The notes: generated by a model not told the origin, from the sequence alone. A stretch of DNA of 5,546 nt from Clostridiales bacterium UBA3680 (GCA_002372875.1 DFJD01000057.1:6728-12273); one strand, 5' to 3'. Positions 1 through 5,546 are shown, numbered from the stretch's first letter. Translations and numbers: made by a program.

Positions 1-33
1 GCTTCTAAAGCGGGGGTGCTTACTTAATTATGA

Positions 34-65
34 GTATTCCGCAGAAATTTATTTCTGCGGAATAC
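34..65. promoter_or_regulatory. Perfect 15-bp inverted repeat upstream of the operon
   Basis: The arms GTATTCCGCAGAAAT (34-48) and ATTTCTGCGGAATAC (51-65) are exact reverse complements separated by two T bases. The repeat ends 48 nt before the first start codon. As RNA it would form a strong hairpin with an A/U-rich tip; as DNA it is a long dyad suited to a dimeric repressor or activator. No T-run follows on the plus strand (GAATATCATTGACA comes next), so a standard intrinsic terminator of the preceding gene is not well supported, although a U-poor terminator or an mRNA-stabilising hairpin is possible. A TTGACA at 74-79 could be a -35 box just downstream, but no good -10 box lies 16-18 nt further on. 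Seen: the repeat. Inferred: a regulatory role. Confidence 0.6.
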
Positions 66-95
66 GAATATCATTGACATGTATGAAATGTATGA

Positions 96-100
96 AAGGA
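96..100 (+). promoter_or_regulatory. Ribosome binding site for the Fe protein gene, long spacing
   Basis: AAGGA lies 13 nt before the ATG at 114, which is longer than the 5-8 nt seen for the other genes here. The nearer ATG at 101 is followed directly by TGA, and an in-frame stop (TGA, 93-95) blocks any upstream extension in the gene's own frame. The start at 114 is also supported by protein similarity, since the mature NifH N-terminus begins at about this point. Confidence 0.5.
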
Positions 101-113
101 ATGTGAAAATAAA

Positions 114-965
114 ATGGGAAAATTAAGACAGGTTGCTATTTACGGAAAAGGCGGAATAGGAAAATCAACAACAACACAGAACTTAACGGCGGGGCTTGCC
201 GAACTTGGGAAAAAGGTAATGGTAGTAGGCTGTGACCCTAAAGCGGACTCGACAAGACTTCTTCTCGGCGGATTGGCTCAAAAGACGGTACTCGATACCC
301 TCAGGACGGAGGGAGATACCGTAGAACTCGATCAAATACTCAAAGAAGGCTTCAAGGGCACTAAGTGCGTGGAATCGGGCGGTCCCGAGCCGGGAGTAGG
401 ATGTGCGGGCAGAGGGATCATTACGAGTATCGGCTTGCTTGAAAGGTTGGGTGCTTATACCGACGAACTCGATTATGTATTTTACGATGTACTCGGAGAC
501 GTTGTTTGCGGCGGATTTGCGATGCCCATAAGAGAAGGCAAGGCGCAGGAGATATATATAGTCGCAAGCGGAGAGATGATGGCTCTCTATGCTGCCAACA
601 ACATATCAAAGGGTATACAGAAATATGCAAAAAAAGGCGGAGTTCGTCTTGGCGGTATAATATGCAACAGCCGTAATGTAGACAGAGAAAAGGATCTTTT
701 GAGGGCTTTTGCCTCCGAACTCGGAACACAGCTAATATATTTCGTTCCCCGTGATAATGTGGTGCAGAGAGCGGAGATACATAAGCAGACGGTCATAGCC
801 TTTAAGCCCGATTCGGGTCAGGCACAGGAATACAGAAATCTTGCGCAGGCTATAGAGAATAACACAATGCTTACCATACCAACGCCTATGAAGCAGGAGA
901 GGCTTGAAGAGATACTTATGGAATACGGACTTATGGATAATCTGGAGGATGATTACAAGATCTGA
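114..965 (+). CDS. nifH: Nitrogenase iron protein-like reductase (NifH family)
   Basis: This is a 283-residue ATP-dependent electron donor of the NifH family. As a homodimer with one bridging [4Fe-4S] cluster it would pass electrons, with ATP hydrolysis, to the DK complex encoded next. The Walker A loop GKGGIGKS is at 11-18, and the CDPKADST segment at 40-47 carries the switch aspartate. The cluster ligands are Cys97 (in GVGCAGRG) and Cys132 (in DVVCGGF). Arg100, the ADP-ribosylation site of some NifH proteins, is present. The length matches ordinary NifH, and similarity to true nitrogenase Fe proteins is very high along the whole chain, far above that expected for BchL or CfbC types. The partner proteins are much more divergent, so the gene symbol marks the family, not proven nitrogen fixation. 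It is the first gene of the operon; the next gene begins 14 nt after its stop. Confidence 0.93.
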   Translation: MGKLRQVAIYGKGGIGKSTTTQNLTAGLAELGKKVMVVGCDPKADSTRLLLGGLAQKTVLDTLRTEGDTVELDQILKEGFKGTKCVESGGPEPGVGCAGRGIITSIGLLERLGAYTDELDYVFYDVLGDVVCGGFAMPIREGKAQEIYIVASGEMMALYAANNISKGIQKYAKKGGVRLGGIICNSRNVDREKDLLRAFASELGTQLIYFVPRDNVVQRAEIHKQTVIAFKPDSGQAQEYRNLAQAIENNTMLTIPTPMKQERLEEILMEYGLMDNLEDDYKI

Positions 966-975
966 AGGAGGGGAG
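965..975 (+). promoter_or_regulatory. Strong ribosome binding site for the nifD-like gene
   Basis: AAGGAGGGGAG begins on the last base of the preceding TGA stop and ends 4 nt before the ATG at 980, with the AAGGAGG core about 8 nt away. It fixes the start codon and links translation of the alpha-like subunit to that of the Fe protein gene. Confidence 0.75.
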
Positions 976-979
976 CGTA

Positions 980-2461
980 ATGTCAAACTTTAATTTCGGT
1001 ATGACGGATGTTGCGTCACGAGAAACAAGAATAGGCTCTTTGACGGCATACAAGGGCAGCCTTAGCGAACTTGCCTCTCTTACCGATTCGGGAGAGGTAT
1101 CCAACTGCGACAGATGCTTTTCGCAGTCGGGCGGATGTCCGTCTATGTGTGCACTTGGGCAAATAGCGAGGATAAGGGATGTGCTCGTAGTGCATCACGG
1201 ACCTGCGGGCTGTTCCATACAAGGTGTTGCCACGAATACTATAGTTAAGCAGCTTGCAAAAAAAAGAGGCATAAAAAACAATACCGTGTATATCGGCACG
1301 GATATGAACGAGGAAGATACCATATTCGGCGCAGAGGGCAAACTTAAGGATATTGTGCGCACGGCATACGAAAGATACCGACCAAAAGCCATATTTGTTT
1401 CAAGCTCGTGCGCCTCGGGTATAATCGGGGAAGATATAGATTCGGTGGTGGAAGATCTGCGGGAGGAGATAGACGTGCCTATAGCCCCGGTACACTGCGA
1501 AGGCTTTAAATCGCATATTCAGGCGACGGGATTCGATCTCTCCGACCACGCCGTACTCACGACTATAGTTAAGCCCCCCGAAGGCAAAAGAAATGTCATA
1601 AATTTCAAAAACTTCTTTGAAAGCGCAAGACTTGAAATAATAGATATATTCAAAAATTTTGATGTGGAGCCGCTTTTCTTCTATACAAATGCTACGGTGG
1701 AGGAGCTTTCGCACATGTCGGAATCCCTTGCTACGGTAAGCGTGTGCGGTTCTTTGGGTAACTATATAGGAAACGCACTTGAAGAGCTTTACGGAGTGCC
1801 TTATGTGCGTTCAATAAATATGCTTGGCATAGAGGGCTTCGAAACGTGGCTGCGCACTATCGGCAGGACGATAGGCAGAGAGGAGAAAATAGAGGCATAC
1901 CTTAAAGCCGAAAGAGAAAAATATATGCCAAAAATAGAGGAGCTTAAGAAAGAGCTTAAAGGGCTTAGAGCCGTAATAGGTATGGGACCCGGGTATACTT
2001 TTGAAGTGGCGAGAGTGCTTAACGAGCTTGGTATGGAGGTAGTATGGGGCGCTGCTTGGCATTACGACAAGCAATTTGAAGATAGAGCGGCAAAGCCCGA
2101 GCCTATGCAGAATTTGATCGATAAAGGAATTGATTTTGAGATGTCTGTTTCCGATCAGCAAAATTATGAGCTTTTGAATATTTTGGAGGCTACCAAGCCC
2201 GATATATATATTTCAAGACACAACGGTACAACGGTTTGGGCGGTAAAGCAAGGCTATGCAGCACTTTTTGCGGGAGACGAATTTATGATATTCGGCTACA
2301 AGGGCACACTTAATTTTGCACAGGCAGTTCTCGATACCATAAAGAACAGAAGTTTTGAGAAAAATCTGGCAAAGAGGACTAAAGTGCCTTATACCGATTG
2401 GTGGTATAAGCAGAATATGGATAAGTTCTTTGTAGGCGGAAATAAGAAGGAGGGTAGGTAA
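980..2461 (+). CDS. Nitrogenase-like alpha subunit (NifD family, non-classical)
   Basis: This 493-residue protein is of the nitrogenase component 1 (oxidoreductase) family and close to NifD in length. It should pair with the beta-like product that follows and accept electrons from the Fe protein. P-cluster cysteine positions are visible at Cys53, Cys78 (HHGPAGC) and Cys144 (SSSCASGIIGEDI). Cys256 in VCGSLGNYIG aligns well with FeMo-co ligand Cys275 of Azotobacter NifD (pattern CxSxxYI, then YG[IV]P). In CEGFKSHIQATGF (173-185), Gln191 is retained as Gln181 but catalytic His195 is replaced by Phe185. No histidine sits where His442 is expected (about 433-447). Arg96 appears to be Asn86. Extra cysteines 43, 46 and 57 surround Cys53. 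It is probably not a dinitrogen-reducing MoFe alpha subunit; better analogies are alternative nitrogenase-like reductases such as methylthio-alkane reductase. Family assignment is firm; the substrate is unknown. The stop overlaps the next start (TAATG). Confidence 0.88.
   Translation: MSNFNFGMTDVASRETRIGSLTAYKGSLSELASLTDSGEVSNCDRCFSQSGGCPSMCALGQIARIRDVLVVHHGPAGCSIQGVATNTIVKQLAKKRGIKNNTVYIGTDMNEEDTIFGAEGKLKDIVRTAYERYRPKAIFVSSSCASGIIGEDIDSVVEDLREEIDVPIAPVHCEGFKSHIQATGFDLSDHAVLTTIVKPPEGKRNVINFKNFFESARLEIIDIFKNFDVEPLFFYTNATVEELSHMSESLATVSVCGSLGNYIGNALEELYGVPYVRSINMLGIEGFETWLRTIGRTIGREEKIEAYLKAEREKYMPKIEELKKELKGLRAVIGMGPGYTFEVARVLNELGMEVVWGAAWHYDKQFEDRAAKPEPMQNLIDKGIDFEMSVSDQQNYELLNILEATKPDIYISRHNGTTVWAVKQGYAALFAGDEFMIFGYKGTLNFAQAVLDTIKNRSFEKNLAKRTKVPYTDWWYKQNMDKFFVGGNKKEGR
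2447..2453 (+). promoter_or_regulatory. Ribosome binding site for the nifK-like gene
   Basis: AAGGAGG lies inside the end of the alpha-like gene, 7 nt before the ATG at 2461. Together with the one-base stop/start overlap (TAATG), it predicts translational coupling and equal production of the two subunits. Confidence 0.75.
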
Positions 2462-3762
2462 TGGCGAAATTACTTGAAAAACAAAGATATAAATGCGCTC
2501 TTGCGTCTATGTTGAGCGTACAGGCAATAGAAGGCGCCATCCCTATACTCCACGCAGGTCCGGGCTGCGGCAATAAGCTTGCGGATCTCTCGGCAGGGGC
2601 ATCGGGGCATTTTGCTTCTCAAATTTTCCCTTGTACGGGTGTAAACGAAAAGGATGTAGTATTCGGAGGAGAGCAAAAGCTTAGGACTACAATAGAGAAT
2701 GCACTCAAAATAATAGATGCCGACCTCTTTATGGTGCTTACGGGATGTTCGCAGGAGATAGTGGGTGATGATGTTGAAGAAGTGGTAAGCGAGTTTGAGG
2801 ATAGGGAGAAACCTGTTATATTCTGCTCTACGGCGGGATTTAAGGGAAATAATTATAAAGGTCACGAATGGGTGATAAATTCTCTTATAGATAACTACCT
2901 TGAACCTTCGGATACAAAGGAAGAAGGTCTTGTAAATATATGGGCGGATGTACCTTTTCAGGATCTTTATTGGCACGGCAATTTGAGGGCGCTGGAGGAG
3001 CTTGTGAGAAGCATAGGCTTAAAGCCGAATACTATTTTCGGTCACGCAAGAGGTCTTGAAAATTTGAAAAAAGTGCCTTCCGCACAATTCAATCTTCTTG
3101 TATCTCCTTGGGTGGGGCTCGATAATGTGAAAAAACTCGAAAGCAAGTTCGGCACTCCTTATCTCCATTATCCTACTATTCCGATAGGAGCATTTGAAAC
3201 AAGCAAATTTTTGCGTACTGTAGCCGAATTTGCAGGCATATCGGAGGATGCGGTAAATAAGGTGATAGACGAGAGAGAAAGCTATTACTACTATTTCATA
3301 GAGCGCTTTGCCGATACGTTTATGGAGACAAGGGTTATGTCGAGGAGATTTTCCGTAGTATCCGATGCGCAGTATGCTTTGGGTATCACAAAATTCTTGG
3401 TAGATGACCTTGGGCTTTTCCCTGCAAAACAGTATATTACGGATGATACACCGGAGAAGTTTCAAGATGATATAAGAAAATACTTCAAGGATATGAATTA
3501 CGGTGTGGAATCGGAGGTAGCCTTTGAAACGGACGGCTATAAGATACATAAAGATATAAGAGAAACGGATTACCACGGATATCCGCTTATACTCGGCAGC
3601 TATTGGGAGAAGGAGCTGGGAGAGGAACTTAATGCGCATTTCTTAAGCGTATCGAACCCCGCAAACGAGAGAATGATAATCAACAGTTCCTATGTAGGAT
3701 ATGACGGAGGGTTAAAGCTTATAGAGGATATTTACTCCGTTGTAAAAACAAGATTTAATTAG
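2461..3762 (+). CDS. Nitrogenase-like beta subunit (NifK family, short N-terminus)
   Basis: This is a 433-residue component 1 beta-type subunit, the expected partner of the alpha-like protein in an alpha2beta2 reductase. P-cluster cysteine positions are Cys12 (YKCALASM), Cys36 (HAGPGCGNK) and Cys96 (TGCSQEIVGDD), matching the three beta-side ligands of NifK. Cys58 before VNEKDVVFGG matches a cysteine also present in ordinary NifK and is not a P-cluster ligand. Other family signatures are STAGFKGNNYKG (123-134) and a C-terminal GSYWEK followed by SSYVGYDGG. The first ligand is at residue 12 rather than about 70, so the long N-terminal arm of molybdenum NifK is absent, as in the shorter VnfK and AnfK types. 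NifN is an alternative reading, but the full set of P-cluster cysteines and the gene order H-D-K favour a catalytic beta subunit. Nine bases separate it from the next gene. Confidence 0.87.
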   Translation: MAKLLEKQRYKCALASMLSVQAIEGAIPILHAGPGCGNKLADLSAGASGHFASQIFPCTGVNEKDVVFGGEQKLRTTIENALKIIDADLFMVLTGCSQEIVGDDVEEVVSEFEDREKPVIFCSTAGFKGNNYKGHEWVINSLIDNYLEPSDTKEEGLVNIWADVPFQDLYWHGNLRALEELVRSIGLKPNTIFGHARGLENLKKVPSAQFNLLVSPWVGLDNVKKLESKFGTPYLHYPTIPIGAFETSKFLRTVAEFAGISEDAVNKVIDERESYYYYFIERFADTFMETRVMSRRFSVVSDAQYALGITKFLVDDLGLFPAKQYITDDTPEKFQDDIRKYFKDMNYGVESEVAFETDGYKIHKDIRETDYHGYPLILGSYWEKELGEELNAHFLSVSNPANERMIINSSYVGYDGGLKLIEDIYSVVKTRFN

Positions 3763-3766
3763 GAGG
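3759..3766 (+). promoter_or_regulatory. Ribosome binding site for the cysteine synthase-like gene
   Basis: TTAGGAGG overlaps the TAG stop of the beta-like gene and lies 5 nt before the ATG at 3772. It supports this start and continued operon translation. Confidence 0.7.
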
Positions 3767-3771
3767 CATTT

Positions 3772-4758
3772 ATGAGCGATATAAAAAATTCAATAACACA
3801 GCTTATAGGGCATACTCCTTTGTTAGAACCCGTAAACTACGAGAAAGCAGAGGGCATATCCGCAAGGCTTTTGGTGAAGCTTGAGCTTTTTAACCCAAAC
3901 CAAAGCACAAAAGACAGGATAGCCCTAAGGATAATAGAGAATGCCGAAAAAAGCGGACGTCTGAAAAAAGGTATGACTGTAGTGGAGACTACAAGCGGAA
4001 ACACAGGGATAGGCGTAGCGGGAATATGCGCCGCAAAGGGATACAAATTCAGGGCATATATACAGGATCAAGTAAGTGTCGAGAGATTCAAGGTCATTAA
4101 AGCTTTGGGGGGAGAACTTGTCAAGTTTGGCGATGTACCCGAGGTCAAGGAGATACTTGATAAAGAAAACGGCGATTTTGTGGCGGGAGTGAATAAGCTT
4201 AAAGAACTGCTTAGGGCGAGGGATGATATATTTTTTGCCGATCAATGTCAAAATCCCGCAAACTACGAGGCTCACGAATACACGACAGCTCCCGAGATAT
4301 GGGAAGATACCAAGGGAAATGTAGATATAGTGGTTACAAGTGTCGGCACAGGAGGCACTATAAGCGGTCTCGGAAAATTCTTCAAGGAAAAATGTAAAAA
4401 TATAAAGATAGTAGCCGTGCAGCCGGGCAAAGATTCCGTTCCGTCAAAGGAGAAACCGCATCCCGATGAGATAACGGGTGTACACAGATTTTCCGACAGC
4501 CCCGAAAAGAATATTCCGAAAACTCTCGACAGATCCGTTATAGACGAGATAATAGACGTAGATACAAAATATGCTTATGATGCCGCAAGAAAGTTCTCAC
4601 GCAAAGAAGGTGTGCTGTTAGGTACAAGTTCGGGGGCAGGTCTGTATGCGGCGACACTTTTGGGAAGGCTTTCCGAGAACAAGGGCAAAACTATAGTTGT
4701 TATCGCTGCCGATACGGGTCTTAGATATCTTTCGACAAATCTTTACGGAGAAGAGTAA
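3772..4758 (+). CDS. PLP-dependent cysteine synthase-family enzyme
   Basis: This 328-residue fold-type II PLP enzyme belongs to the O-acetylserine sulfhydrylase / cystathionine beta-synthase family. The N-terminal IGHTPL is at 12-17. The Schiff-base lysine is Lys47 in NPNQSTKDR; TTSGNTGIG (73-81) is the substrate-binding loop, GTGGT (192-196) holds the PLP phosphate, and GTSSGA (284-289) contacts the pyridine nitrogen. QNPANYEAHEYTTAPEIWED (160-179) is strongly OASS-like. Odd points: NPNQST replaces the usual NP(G/A)xSVK, the segment 120-156 is longer than in Salmonella CysK, and the GIGAGFxP stretch of CysK is replaced by ITGVHRFSDSPEKNIP (234-249). Those changes may alter the amino-acid acceptor or sulfur donor. 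Its place directly after a nitrogenase-like HDK set suggests that it captures sulfide or a thiol made by that reductase. Cytosolic; no CBS domain. The gene symbol is left open because the reaction is uncertain. Confidence 0.85.
   Translation: MSDIKNSITQLIGHTPLLEPVNYEKAEGISARLLVKLELFNPNQSTKDRIALRIIENAEKSGRLKKGMTVVETTSGNTGIGVAGICAAKGYKFRAYIQDQVSVERFKVIKALGGELVKFGDVPEVKEILDKENGDFVAGVNKLKELLRARDDIFFADQCQNPANYEAHEYTTAPEIWEDTKGNVDIVVTSVGTGGTISGLGKFFKEKCKNIKIVAVQPGKDSVPSKEKPHPDEITGVHRFSDSPEKNIPKTLDRSVIDEIIDVDTKYAYDAARKFSRKEGVLLGTSSGAGLYAATLLGRLSENKGKTIVVIAADTGLRYLSTNLYGEE
4747..4750 (+). promoter_or_regulatory. Ribosome binding site deciding the start of the fifth gene
   Basis: GGAG sits in the last codons of the cysteine synthase-like gene, 9 nt before the ATG at 4760. 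A longer in-frame start at 4697 would overlap the upstream gene by 62 nt and add 21 residues unlike the repeat structure that follows, so 4760 is preferred. Confidence 0.6.
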
Positions 4759-4759
4759 A

Positions 4760-5452
4760 ATGCTTGTCGATACTGTATTTGGCAGTATAAATTTTTCGGA
4801 AGGCTGCGAATTTTACAAAAACGGTTCTATAAGCTGCGGCATAGTAAGTAAACGCATACATATTGATACACCGATAGGAGATATAGTGCCCAATTTCAGC
4901 TTTGAAGATGGGCGCAAGAAGCACAGACCGTCGCTTGAATTTTTTGAAAACGGAGAGATCAAAAGCATTTATCTTGAAGTTCCGATGTATGTCGATACGG
5001 CGATAGGCAAAATAAAGGCAGAACTTGTCACGTTTTACAAAAACGGCGGGATCAAACGCATATTCCCCGTATACGGACAAATAAGCGGTTTCAGAAGTGA
5101 GGAGGACGAATATCTTCTTGCAGAAAAAACAGAGTTTAATATTTCCGATAATATCATAAATGCGGTGCCGCAGTGTGTGCATTTCTATGAAGGCGGGGCG
5201 CTTAGAAGCATTACTCTTTGGAAATTCTCGCCTTTGGTGCTGCCTACAAGGTACGGAGATATAAAAACGACTGTCGGCATCGAATTTTATGAGAGCGGAG
5301 AGATAAAAAGCATAGAGCCGTATATAGGGACGAAACTTGTAATTGACGGAAAAAAGAGGAATGTTTTCGATATTAATGCTTTGGGTATGCACGCAGACAA
5401 TAATTCTCTTGTATTTGATAAAGAGGGAAATATCATTTCGTGGTTTCGGTAG
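4760..5452 (+). CDS. Repeat-rich conserved-looking protein of unknown function
   Basis: This is a 230-residue protein with no signal peptide or membrane segment. Six copies of a short beta-hairpin-like motif, consensus FYxxGxIKSI, occur at 17-25, 60-70, 91-101, 141-151, 175-185 and 218-228 (for example EFFENGEIKSI and EFYESGEIKSI). Between them lie strands of the type xVDTxIGxIxA (33-46, 76-89, 159-172, with degenerate copies at 126-139 and 193-206). The alternation suggests a beta-rich, possibly rolled or solenoid fold, loosely recalling MORN-type repeats (YxNGxxKxG). A central non-repeat stretch FRSEEDEYLLAE (111-122) and ALGMHADNNSL (207-217) near the end are distinctive. No catalytic motif or cysteine cluster is evident. 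It begins one base after the preceding stop, so it is surely co-translated with the enzyme set. Its role could be scaffold, regulator or metal/cofactor handling; nothing in the sequence decides. Confidence is high that it is a real gene and low on function. Confidence 0.8.
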   Translation: MLVDTVFGSINFSEGCEFYKNGSISCGIVSKRIHIDTPIGDIVPNFSFEDGRKKHRPSLEFFENGEIKSIYLEVPMYVDTAIGKIKAELVTFYKNGGIKRIFPVYGQISGFRSEEDEYLLAEKTEFNISDNIINAVPQCVHFYEGGALRSITLWKFSPLVLPTRYGDIKTTVGIEFYESGEIKSIEPYIGTKLVIDGKKRNVFDINALGMHADNNSLVFDKEGNIISWFR

Positions 5453-5498
5453 ATGGAGTTGATATAATACTAATTCCCCTTTAAAACCTATCCATCTA
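5450..5498. repeat. 8-bp inverted repeat at the operon end, doubtful terminator
   Basis: TAGATGGA (5450-5457, including the TAG stop) and TCCATCTA (5491-5498) are exact reverse complements with a 33-nt loop. The stem is A/T-rich and the loop large, and only a weak T-stretch (TCTTTTCC) follows at 5505-5512. It could be a poor terminator, an operator pair, or chance. No better terminator is seen before the window ends. Confidence 0.25.
5460..5468 (+). promoter_or_regulatory. Extended -10 promoter-like motif
   Basis: TGATATAAT matches the extended -10 consensus TGnTATAAT exactly, a few bases after the last stop codon. No good TTGACA-like -35 box lies 16-18 nt upstream (the bases there read about GTGGTT), but extended -10 promoters need less of one. 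It could start a transcript for whatever lies to the right of the window. A/T-rich DNA yields such motifs by chance, so confidence is low. Confidence 0.3.
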
Positions 5499-5546
5499 TA
5501 GCAGTCTTTTCCTCAAGTCGATTATTAAGGAAGCACTGATTAATTC

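Noticed and set aside
1..27. Tail of an upstream coding region (frame 1 reads ASKAGVLT then TAA)
   Set aside because: Only eight codons are visible and nothing identifies a protein; another frame is also open to 106, so the choice is arbitrary.
74..102. Sigma-70 promoter with TTGACA at 74-79
   Set aside because: The hexamer 17 nt downstream is AGGAAT, a poor -10 box, and no better -10 is in range; the TTGACA may be chance.
3019..3639. Long minus-strand open frame (206 codons) opposite the nifK-like gene
   Set aside because: It lies wholly within a well-supported gene and its translation is rich in Tyr, Ile, Arg and Cys in the way of an antisense shadow, with no recognisable motif.
980..3762. 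NifEN cofactor scaffold instead of a catalytic DK pair
   Set aside because: All three P-cluster cysteine positions are present in each subunit and the order H-D-K is that of a reductase; NifN usually lacks part of this ligand set. It remains a minor alternative pending a phylogeny.
114..3762. Dark-operative protochlorophyllide or chlorophyllide reductase, or F430 CfbCD
   Set aside because: The Fe protein is far closer to NifH than to BchL/BchX or CfbC, the subunits have full-size NifD/NifK-like cores, and no tetrapyrrole genes are nearby.
4697..4759. Longer version of the repeat protein starting at 4697
   Set aside because: It would overlap the preceding gene by 62 nt, and its added 21 residues do not fit the repeat pattern; GGAG at 4747-4750 points to the ATG at 4760.
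4721..5392. Long minus-strand open frame (223 codons) opposite the repeat protein
   Set aside because: Its composition is typical of an antisense shadow, while the plus-strand frame has an RBS, operon spacing and internal repeats.

Overview
The window carries five tightly packed plus-strand genes that read as one operon: nitrogenase Fe protein-like (nifH-type), nitrogenase alpha-like (nifD-type), nitrogenase beta-like (nifK-type), a PLP-dependent cysteine synthase-family enzyme, and a small repeat-rich protein of unknown function. Strong AAGGAGG-type ribosome binding sites, frequent ATA and AGA/AGG codons, an oxygen-sensitive enzyme class and the protein style suggest an anaerobic Firmicute (Clostridia-like). 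That assignment is an inference from codon and RBS style; the genus cannot be named from this sequence.

Layout. Positions 1-113 hold no convincing gene, but contain a perfect 15-bp inverted repeat (34-65) just ahead of the operon. The Fe protein gene is 114-965, followed after 14 nt by the alpha-like gene (980-2461). This overlaps the beta-like gene (2461-3762) by one base (TAATG). Nine bases later comes the cysteine synthase-like gene (3772-4758), and after a single base the repeat protein (4760-5452). The last 94 bases hold an extended -10-like motif and a weak inverted repeat, with no recognisable gene.

Interpretation. The Fe protein is almost textbook NifH, with Walker A, Cys97, Cys132 and Arg100 all present. 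The DK pair keeps all six P-cluster cysteine positions and a cysteine that aligns with the FeMo-cofactor ligand Cys275. By hand alignment it lacks the FeMo-co histidine ligand (His442) and the catalytic His195. It is therefore unlikely to be a classical N2-fixing MoFe protein. It looks like a nitrogenase-like reductase carrying a P-cluster and possibly a simpler NifB-type or altered active-site cluster.

The co-transcribed cysteine synthase homologue points to sulfur metabolism. The working hypothesis is that the HDK complex reductively cleaves a sulfur-containing substrate, in the manner of the methylthio-alkane reductases, and that the PLP enzyme fixes the released sulfide or thiol onto an activated amino acid. 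The PLP enzyme has unusual active-site loops, so its substrate may differ from that of ordinary CysK. The fifth protein has six FYxxGxIKSI-type repeats and may be a scaffold, regulator or accessory protein of this system. The chemistry is inference; the gene order and residues are visible in the sequence.
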